Below, piece after piece: positions 57,648 to 64,000 of a DNA stretch of 64,000 bases. Each line of letters starts with the position of its first letter. The stretch's first letter is position 1. The position numbers and the translations under genes are program-made. This DNA comes from Planctomycetaceae bacterium (GTDB lineage Bacteria > Planctomycetota > Planctomycetia > Pirellulales > Pirellulaceae): assembly GCA_020638995.1 (NCBI GenBank), contig JACKHM010000005.1:372001-436000 (forward strand). The letters run 5' to 3'. The notes under the pieces were generated by a model, which saw only the letters and a program-made list of their open reading frames with translations, was not told the origin of the DNA and did not search any database.

Positions 57648-60600
57648 ATGAACCAGCAACCAGCAGAGACCGGGCTCGATTTTGAACAAGTCCGCCGCAG
57701 TGAACTAGAACGGATTGTTCAGAGGCGAAAAATTGCGTTTCGGGACGACCAACAAGATCCTCAAAATACAAAACTGAATCTGGTCGGATTGGCCTTGTCT
57801 GGAGGCGGCATCCGATCGGCAGCGATCAGTCTTGGAGTGTTGCAGAGCCTGTCTAAGAAAGGCATTCTCCCATTCGTTGACTTTCTCTCGACCGTTTCCG
57901 GAGGTGGTTATGCGGGAGGCTATCTTTCGACCGTCGCGTTAAGCGCAGCTTCAGAACATCGTCAACCCGTGAATGATGATGCGACAAATCCGACGGTCAA
58001 CGGAAGGACCGACTCGTCGAATACGGCTGACGTGCACGCGGCAGGTTCATTTGCCTCGCTGCCCAACGGGGAGCAACCGGAACGCATACAGCGATTTATC
58101 TTCGGGAGCCGTTATCTTAGAAGCCACTTCGCATTTGCCAGTCGCTATGCGAGCACTCTCCTGGTGATGCTTACGATGTACCTGAGCGGTCTACTGATGG
58201 CATCAGCGTTGGTCGCGTACTGTTACGGACAACTATGGCAGCCGCAATCAGTCGCAGTTATTCACGCTTTAGGATTTCAAACCGATATTGGTGTAGCGCT
58301 CTTTCCTGCGTTCGTGATAATGATTTTGTGGATGATGGCTTGGGCAATCTCCTACTTTCGATACGCTCATCGTTCCTCCGGGCACATCGCGAGGGTACTG
58401 TTCGTAGTATTCTTGTTCGTGAGCGCAGTGGGTATCGCCGGCTTGTTTGGCACGGGCGATATTAGCTTGACACAATTCTCGACACCGGAAATTAGTGCGC
58501 CAAAAAAGGTACTCGGCTCATTTGGAGATACTCTTCAGATTCTTCTCTACTCGGCAATCGGAGCGGGACTGCTTCCGTACCTTAGTCCTCGCAATTTGCT
58601 GCGTAGCGGAACGGCGCCTCGCAACAATTTGGATCGCGCAACATTCTGGGTGGCAAGTCGAGCATTGGTCTTTGGCATCCCATTTGTGTTTGTGGCGTGG
58701 TTCACCCAAGAGAACCTTTCGGGGTTTAACGAATCGCGAGGCGGCAAACTGTATTTCGCGGATTTTGAAGGTTGGAAGACGAAAGAAGCTTGGTCACCGT
58801 TCTGGATTCGCATTAAGAACTCCGCCTTGCGAAACGCCAGTGACGACCCTGCTGCGCCAATGATTTGGAATGAAACGAAGGCCAGGTATTGCAAAGACGA
58901 AAGCGATGAGAAACGCACCTGGACACGAATGCGTTTGCTGCAACCGTCAGAGAATGCAGCCGACGGTGTATCGATGAAATCCGCTTTTGGCAGCCTCGAC
59001 ATTGCAACTGTAAGTCTTGCTAACTATGAAAGGAAAGCCACTTTTGGTCGCGGATGGTGGCAGATGTTACAGTACAACGCAAACATGCTGTTGGGAAATC
59101 GCGAGGACGCACACAACTCAGACTTCTCTAAATATCTGAGAAACCGCTGGAACAGCCGCATTATCAAAGAGGGCATCACACTCGGTCTGAACGAAACTTT
59201 GGAAAAACCCGAATTCACGATCGCCCTAAAGGGATCGAAGGACTACAAAGAGCGGGCCCAAAAAGACCAGAACTGGGCACGCAAGATGGAGCTATTGGAG
59301 ACGCGTTCGCCCGACGAGATAACGCCCAGCAATAAAAAGGCCGCGACCTTTGCTGTTAATCGCCAACTACTCGAAGAGCTCTACGGCGATGACTTGACTG
59401 ACCCATCGATCGTATACAGCTCAGTCGTACTCGCGGCTGATCAAAAGTTGCGGTTAAATTGGTTCTGTGGCACCGCTCCCGTGTTTCTCTTCCTGTTGTT
59501 GATCGTCAATCTGAACGCCACGAGCTTACACGGCTTTTACTCCCACGAAATCTCGAAAATGTGGTTGGATGACGTGCCCGGAATGCCGGAGACAGGGGTT
59601 ACCTTGGCCAAGCTAAACACGGTCGACGCTGGCTTTCCCTACCATCTCATCTCCGCGACGTGGCATCGTCTTGGGCGCCGTGAGACCGCAAAGGACAGTT
59701 CGAGCCGAGAACTGTTTCTTTTCTCGCATTTGTTCTGCGGCACGGATCGATTGGGGTATGCGAGCACGGCCAGTTATATGCGAGGCCAGTACGTACTAGC
59801 CGACGCGTTAGGCGTTTCCGGGGGTGCCTTGAGCCCGCTGCAGGTCAATCAGCCGCTCGTCATGCTGCTGCTGATTCTGGCGAATGTGCGTTTAGGGCAA
59901 TGGATCGACAATCCGAGCGTACAGCGCGCCGCTTGGACCAAGCATCTGCCGTTTAGTTCCTATTTGCCTTACATGCCGCTAAAGATGTTGTTAAGCATGT
60001 TATGGAAAGCGGAAGATCGCGACCGATGTTTTCTCTCAGATGGTGGGCTGTATGAGAATCTGGGAATCGAGCCACTGCTGCGCAGACGCTGCAAGCTGAT
60101 CATCGCGATCGATGCTGGCCAGGATGAAGAATACGAATTCGGAGACCTTTCGAAACTAATTCGATGGGCGCAAGTTCGTCATGGAGTGAGATTGGAAGCG
60201 GTTGATGTGGCCGCCTGCGACATCGACTTGTCACCTCTAATTCCATCGTTGAAAAACAGCGAGGCGTGCTCACACGTCGTTGGCGTCCGCAAAGACCAAG
60301 ACGGCGGACTTAGTTGGGCTCCGCAACCCGTTTCCGGGACGCACCATCTTGTGTTTCGTATTCGTTATCCGCAGGAGCTGAATTCACCGCAGGATGCCTA
60401 CCTCGTGTACGTCAAGTCATCGATCACTGGAGACGAGCCACAAGCATTGCTGGGACATCTGCGGCGCAATAAGTCCTTCCCGCACGATTCGACCACCAAC
60501 CAGTATTTTGATTCGACAACATTTGAATCATACCGTCATCTGGGTAGCCACATGGCGGACTCAGCGTTTGCCGCGGACTATGGCAACTTGAGATCTTCCA

Positions 60601-61184
60601 GAACAGCGTCTTCCGCATACGATCGTTTCTTCAAACAACTGATGGATGAATCCACGATACAAGAGGATGCCGGCGTTGTGGCCAACGCGGAGCTAGACCA
60701 ACTGCTCCAGACCATCCGCAACACCGATCTGGATCCGGATGAACGCGAGGCGGCGATTATTCAACTCAGCGAATGCCCTTATGATACGCAACAAGTCATT
60801 CGGAGCCTGGTCGAAGTGCTAGGTGACGACTCCGAATCGCTAATTAAGTCTGCGGGGCTTGTACTGACCGAGTACGGATGTCGCGCGCCCCGGCTGTTTG
60901 TGGAATTAGGAATGCAGACCGATCCTACGCCGCGCATCCGAATCGAACTCGCAACCCTTGCGCCGGAAATCCTGGGCCAGGACGTTGACACAGATCAGCA
61001 GATTCTCAATATCCTTGCGGATTGGTCCCGGTCAGACAAACCGAAAACTCTTCAGAAAGCTGCCCGAGGTGCGCTTCGCGAATTCTGTTTTGCCGTTCGT
61101 CACGACGCTCGGTTCTCAGAACAAGTTGCCAAAGCCAAGCAGGCACTTCGTTCCAATAGTTCTCAAAGACCTGACAAGTTCTAA
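57648..61184 (+). CDS. Membrane patatin-like phospholipase with C-terminal helical repeats
   Basis: A 1,178-residue protein. The patatin start is GLALSGGGIRSAAISLGVLQSL (oxyanion GGGxR), the nucleophile elbow is STVSGGGYAGGY (Ser in a G-x-S-x-G-like setting), and the catalytic Asp is in FLSDGGLYENLGIEPLL, about 730 residues later. Between these lie several membrane helices (LLVMLTMYLSGLLMASALVAYCYG, LFPAFVIMILWMMAWAISYF and others) and soluble loops. The final 200 residues are repeated 30-residue helical units (EREAAIIQLSECPYDTQQVIRSLVEVLGDDSES), HEAT-like. Expected activity is acyl hydrolase on membrane lipids; target unknown. Confidence 0.85.
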   Translation: MNQQPAETGLDFEQVRRSELERIVQRRKIAFRDDQQDPQNTKLNLVGLALSGGGIRSAAISLGVLQSLSKKGILPFVDFLSTVSGGGYAGGYLSTVALSAASEHRQPVNDDATNPTVNGRTDSSNTADVHAAGSFASLPNGEQPERIQRFIFGSRYLRSHFAFASRYASTLLVMLTMYLSGLLMASALVAYCYGQLWQPQSVAVIHALGFQTDIGVALFPAFVIMILWMMAWAISYFRYAHRSSGHIARVLFVVFLFVSAVGIAGLFGTGDISLTQFSTPEISAPKKVLGSFGDTLQILLYSAIGAGLLPYLSPRNLLRSGTAPRNNLDRATFWVASRALVFGIPFVFVAWFTQENLSGFNESRGGKLYFADFEGWKTKEAWSPFWIRIKNSALRNASDDPAAPMIWNETKARYCKDESDEKRTWTRMRLLQPSENAADGVSMKSAFGSLDIATVSLANYERKATFGRGWWQMLQYNANMLLGNREDAHNSDFSKYLRNRWNSRIIKEGITLGLNETLEKPEFTIALKGSKDYKERAQKDQNWARKMELLETRSPDEITPSNKKAATFAVNRQLLEELYGDDLTDPSIVYSSVVLAADQKLRLNWFCGTAPVFLFLLLIVNLNATSLHGFYSHEISKMWLDDVPGMPETGVTLAKLNTVDAGFPYHLISATWHRLGRRETAKDSSSRELFLFSHLFCGTDRLGYASTASYMRGQYVLADALGVSGGALSPLQVNQPLVMLLLILANVRLGQWIDNPSVQRAAWTKHLPFSSYLPYMPLKMLLSMLWKAEDRDRCFLSDGGLYENLGIEPLLRRRCKLIIAIDAGQDEEYEFGDLSKLIRWAQVRHGVRLEAVDVAACDIDLSPLIPSLKNSEACSHVVGVRKDQDGGLSWAPQPVSGTHHLVFRIRYPQELNSPQDAYLVYVKSSITGDEPQALLGHLRRNKSFPHDSTTNQYFDSTTFESYRHLGSHMADSAFAADYGNLRSSRTASSAYDRFFKQLMDESTIQEDAGVVANAELDQLLQTIRNTDLDPDEREAAIIQLSECPYDTQQVIRSLVEVLGDDSESLIKSAGLVLTEYGCRAPRLFVELGMQTDPTPRIRIELATLAPEILGQDVDTDQQILNILADWSRSDKPKTLQKAARGALREFCFAVRHDARFSEQVAKAKQALRSNSSQRPDKF

Positions 61185-61284
61185 TCGGCAAACGGCGGTG
61201 CTCGTTCCGTTGGATACCCGAGATCGCTATTGCAACACGCACTCGCCTGTGCCCGTAGCGACTTCACCAAACATTTATCGACAG

Positions 61285-62397
61285 TCAGTTCTTCTCCGCG
61301 CCGCCCGAATCTGATTTGCGCAGATGGCGTTGGAGATAGCTGGCTCGCTCGGAGTTGCGGTCCGCCGTGTCCAACTCGATCCCACGTAGCTTTTGTAGGT
61401 GCGCGGGTTGCGTATGAATGAACAACTGGTTGATGGTGGGCATCTCGACATCCGAGATGAGCCCCAGATTGACGCCCATCCGCACGCTGGATAGCAGCAT
61501 CATGGTCTCTTCGCTGCTGATCGTCTGCGCGGTGCATAGAATTCCGTACGCGCGGCTGACTCGATCGTGAAGATCCTTTTGGCTTTCTTTGACCAGGAAT
61601 TCGCGGGCGCGACGTTCGTAGTCAATCATGACGGGCACGACTTCGGAGACCTGCTCAATCAACTCCTCTTCGCTACGACCAAGCGTGATCTGGTTGCTGA
61701 TCTGATAGAAGTCGCCCATCGCTTGGGAACCCTCGCCATACAATCCGCGAACTGCAAGGCTGATTTTCTGTAAGCTCCGGAACACTTTCTCGATCTGACG
61801 CGTGATGACCAATGCCGGCAGGTGCAACATCACGCTAACGCGCATTCCTGTTCCGACGTTTGTTGGGCAGGCAGTCAGGTAACCAAGTCGTTCATGAAAA
61901 GCATAAGTAATTTGACTCTCAATCAAATCATCGATCTTATTAATCTGCTCCCACGCGGACTGTAAATCGAGTCCGCTGTTCATCACTTGAATTCGCAGAT
62001 GGTCCTCTTCGTTCATCATCAGGCTGAATTTTTCGCTGGGATCGATCGCGACACCGCGAGCCCCCTCCCCTTCCGAAAGCTCGCGGCTAATCAACTGCCG
62101 CTCGACAAGGAACTGCCGGTCCACGGCCGGTAGCGACTTCACATCGACGTAAGCGACATCCTGAAAGAAGTTGATGCTTTCCAGCTGGTCCTTCAATGAG
62201 GCGACTACCGCAGCGCGATCCGCATCATTACAGCGTCGGACAAATGGAAAATCGGCGAGGTTTCTTGCCAACCGAATCCGGCTGCTGATCACGATGTCCG
62301 ATTCGGGACCGGAGCCCCGCAGCCATTCACCACATCGACTTGCAAGTTGTTCAAGGTTCACGTCAACGTCCGATGTTCTGAATGAGCTCTCTCCCAA
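61285..62397 (-). CDS. mcsB: Protein arginine kinase McsB
   Basis: A 370-residue protein of the phosphagen-kinase fold. In Bacillus, McsB phosphorylates arginines to mark proteins for ClpCP. The N-terminus shows SDIVISSRIRLARNLADFPF, the ATP-binding core has EDHLRIQVMNSGLDLQSAW, and the substrate/catalytic region reads YLTACPTNVGTGMRVSVMLHLP (Cys167-type). RAREFLVKESQKDLHDRVSRA is near the C-terminus. The gene follows mcsA by 22 bases. Neither ctsR nor clpC is seen in the window. Confidence 0.93.
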   Translation of the reverse strand: MGESSFRTSDVDVNLEQLASRCGEWLRGSGPESDIVISSRIRLARNLADFPFVRRCNDADRAAVVASLKDQLESINFFQDVAYVDVKSLPAVDRQFLVERQLISRELSEGEGARGVAIDPSEKFSLMMNEEDHLRIQVMNSGLDLQSAWEQINKIDDLIESQITYAFHERLGYLTACPTNVGTGMRVSVMLHLPALVITRQIEKVFRSLQKISLAVRGLYGEGSQAMGDFYQISNQITLGRSEEELIEQVSEVVPVMIDYERRAREFLVKESQKDLHDRVSRAYGILCTAQTISSEETMMLLSSVRMGVNLGLISDVEMPTINQLFIHTQPAHLQKLRGIELDTADRNSERASYLQRHLRKSDSGGAEKN

Positions 62398-62419
62398 CGA
62401 CGTTCGCGGGAGCTATTAT

Positions 62420-62926
62420 TTATTTGTCTTCCGATTCAAACTTCTGAATTTCATCTCGCAACTCGGACGCCCGTTCATAATTTTCAGACTGAATCGCCTC
62501 CTTCATCTCGCGACGGAGGCGGATCAAGTCGGTTCGCCGATCAGTACTCTTTGCAGCCCGCTTGGGGCGTTTCCCTGTGTGTTCTCGGGCCCCATGAATA
62601 TTGTTGACCAAGGGTTCGAGTTCTTCCTCGAAAGCGACATAGTCATGAGGACAACCAAGTCGGCCTTGCTGGCGAAACTCGTAGAACGTAATTCCACAGA
62701 CCGGACACGATTGCTTATCAAGCCGAGCCAACTCCTGCGCCGTCTGACCGAGCTTCAATTGTTGAGCCAGCATTCCGGCTAGTGTTGGTGACGGCGCGTC
62801 CGCCTCGTCCGATTGCTGCAAGTAACCGCGCGCGTGGTCTTCACACAGGTGAATTTCCTGCGGCGCATCTCCGGTCAGTTCGGTGATGTGAAATGTTGCA
62901 GGCTTTTCGCAGCGCTGGCACTTCAT
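62420..62926 (-). CDS. mcsA: McsA: UvrB/UvrC-motif zinc protein, activator of McsB
   Basis: A 168-residue protein. The N-terminal zinc-binding Cys are MKCQRCEKP and IHLCEDHA, and a second set is SCPVCGITFYEFRQQGRLGCPHD. The C-terminal UVR motif is MKEAIQSENYERASELRDEIQKFE. McsA activates the McsB arginine kinase and senses metal or thiol stress in Bacillus. It is directly upstream of mcsB on the minus strand, the standard pair. Length and motif order fit the family. Confidence 0.92.
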   Translation of the reverse strand: MKCQRCEKPATFHITELTGDAPQEIHLCEDHARGYLQQSDEADAPSPTLAGMLAQQLKLGQTAQELARLDKQSCPVCGITFYEFRQQGRLGCPHDYVAFEEELEPLVNNIHGAREHTGKRPKRAAKSTDRRTDLIRLRREMKEAIQSENYERASELRDEIQKFESEDK

Positions 62927-63160
62927 CGTTGATTTGGTCCCACCGCGAAGCTACGCGGAGAATAAACAGGAAGGCAGTTCCAAAGTCTCAATATATCACG
63001 ACTTACGTTTCAGTTAGGATTCTAGCCACGCCGGGTGGGGTGTCAAGGCAAGCCACACGTTGTAGGTCCACAGATGCGTTGATAAGCTTGGCATGACAGT
63101 TCTTGTAACCGCGAATCTCGCGGGGAACGAGTTGCCGAATGCTCGCACCGAGACCCGCGA

Positions 63161-64000
63161 ATGAGCCACTTTCCAGACTTCGAAACATTTCAAAACCTTG
63201 CTCGCGATCATCAGTTCGTGCCCGTTTGGCGGTGCTTATTTAGTGACGCCTTGACTCCGGTAACGGCGTTTCATCGCATCGATAGCGGTCAAAGTGCCTG
63301 TCTCTTCGAGAGTGTCATAGGCGGCGAAAAGGTCGGGAGATACAGTTTCCTTGCGGCAGATCCATTCTTGGAGCTGAGCGCCACGCGCAACCTAGTCACG
63401 GTTACTTCCGAAAATGCTCGCGAGCAGTACGAAGCTGCAGACCCGCTCGAAGAAATCCGGAAACGCCTGGCTGCATTCAAGGCAGCACACATTCCCAACT
63501 TACCACCCTTCGCGGGTGGTGCGGTTGGCTATGCCGGCTATGACGTGGTTCGCTATACCGAAAGCCTTCCCAATGCTCCAAATGACGATCGCGATCTGCC
63601 GGATTTATGCTTTGGCTTCTACGATCATATGGCGGTATTCGACAACGTCAGCAAGACAATGTTTGTAATCGCCATGGCCCATTTGGTTGAAGATGGCTCG
63701 AACGCGGAAGCCGCCTTCGAAGATGCGAAACGTCGCGTTGACGCCTTAGTCACGCAATTGTCGACACCGATACACCCACTGCAAGTCGCCGACATCGATA
63801 CCAGCGGAGTCCCGGAGATTCCGTATCGGTCAAATTTCAAGCAGGCTGACTTTGAAGATGCCGTGCAGAAATGTGTCGAGTACATTCGCGCGGGCGATAT
63901 CTTTCAAGTGGTCATCAGCCAACGACTGGAGCTCGATATCCACTCCGATCCGTTTGAAATCTATCGGACTCTACGAGTTGTGAATCCGAGTCCCTTTATG
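63161..64000 (+). CDS. trpE: Anthranilate synthase component I (TrpE), N-terminal 280 codons
   Basis: The frame runs from the ATG at 63161 to the end of the window without a stop, so the C-terminus is outside. Blocks such as PVWRCLFSDALTPVTAFHRI, VGRYSFLAADPF, FAGGAVGYAGYDVVRY and AGDIFQVVISQRLELD, ending in VNPSPFM, match TrpE in order. The enzyme converts chorismate to anthranilate, the first step of tryptophan synthesis; its catalytic residues lie further on. It is divergent from mcsA with 234 bases between. I see no trp leader peptide there; a small CCGCGA/TCGCGG hairpin is present at about 63108-63122. Confidence 0.92.
   Translation, partial: MSHFPDFETFQNLARDHQFVPVWRCLFSDALTPVTAFHRIDSGQSACLFESVIGGEKVGRYSFLAADPFLELSATRNLVTVTSENAREQYEAADPLEEIRKRLAAFKAAHIPNLPPFAGGAVGYAGYDVVRYTESLPNAPNDDRDLPDLCFGFYDHMAVFDNVSKTMFVIAMAHLVEDGSNAEAAFEDAKRRVDALVTQLSTPIHPLQVADIDTSGVPEIPYRSNFKQADFEDAVQKCVEYIRAGDIFQVVISQRLELDIHSDPFEIYRTLRVVNPSPFM

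Noticed and set aside
62927..63160. A trp leader peptide upstream of trpE
   Set aside because: No short frame with clustered Trp codons and no terminator stem with a T-run was found between mcsA and trpE.
1..64000. CRISPR arrays, rRNA genes and a cas or toxin locus
   Set aside because: No regularly spaced short direct repeats, no rRNA-like conserved blocks and no cas-type proteins were seen. The immunity-like cassette genes have no toxin partner here.

Overview
The window looks like a chromosome segment of a planctomycete, probably of the Pirellulaceae/Pirellulales. Lineage markers are a PSCyt1/DUF1549/DUF1553 cytochrome-type protein beside a DUF1501 protein, a secreted protein with an N-terminal LEPLEARVLL motif and planctomycete-style dockerin repeats, an SHD1-domain protein, several small 'NPYxxP' membrane proteins, and an ECF sigma factor paired with a large Ser/Thr kinase. 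Housekeeping genes are truA (partial), accA, dtd, aroF-type DAHP synthase, coaD, mcsA/mcsB and trpE (partial).

Region 1 (1-3755) holds truA, a GT4 glycosyltransferase, a small kinase and accA. Region 2 (3837-7218) is a 3,343-bp inserted element. Its edges are an exact 28-bp direct repeat that ends where a dif-like XerC-arm/centre module ends, and an intact dif-like site remains at its right edge. It encodes a Rep_trans-type replication initiator, two small candidate ribbon-helix-helix proteins, a zinc-finger-like protein and a hairpin-rich non-coding region. I read it as a Xer-exploiting rolling-circle plasmid or filamentous-phage satellite lying between the convergent accA and cvpA genes, possibly at the replication terminus.

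Region 3 (7324-24064) holds cvpA, a YdjM-type protein, dtd, an FHA-GAF-PP2C phosphatase, and an aromatic amino acid biosynthesis locus. In that locus a 24-residue leader peptide packed with Tyr/Phe/Trp codons is followed by a strong terminator and then DAHP synthase, which is a classic attenuator layout. Next come an ECF sigma factor with a zinc-finger kinase, a run of small unknown genes, and a three-gene MotA/TolQ/ExbB-type membrane complex operon with overlapping stop/start codons.

Region 4 (about 26600-34518) is a chromosomal integron. An IntI-type integrase on the + strand is divergent from five minus-strand cassette genes that are separated by attC-like sites with bulged inverted arms. 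Two copies of an IS110/IS1111-like element, one complete at about 2.06 kb and one truncated, sit against the same attC box, which suggests attC targeting. Palindromic repeats of MITE and REP type lie on the left side.

Region 5 (34730-64000) has the DUF1549/DUF1501 pair, a 1,530-residue secreted beta-propeller/dockerin protein, a soluble chemoreceptor with a CZB domain, a decayed radical-SAM-type fragment, an amidotransferase, a squalene-cyclase-fold protein, a VWA membrane protein, a class V aminotransferase to coaD gene run, an SGNH hydrolase, a membrane patatin with a helical-repeat tail, mcsA-mcsB, and the start of trpE at the right edge. No rRNA, tRNA or CRISPR array could be supported.
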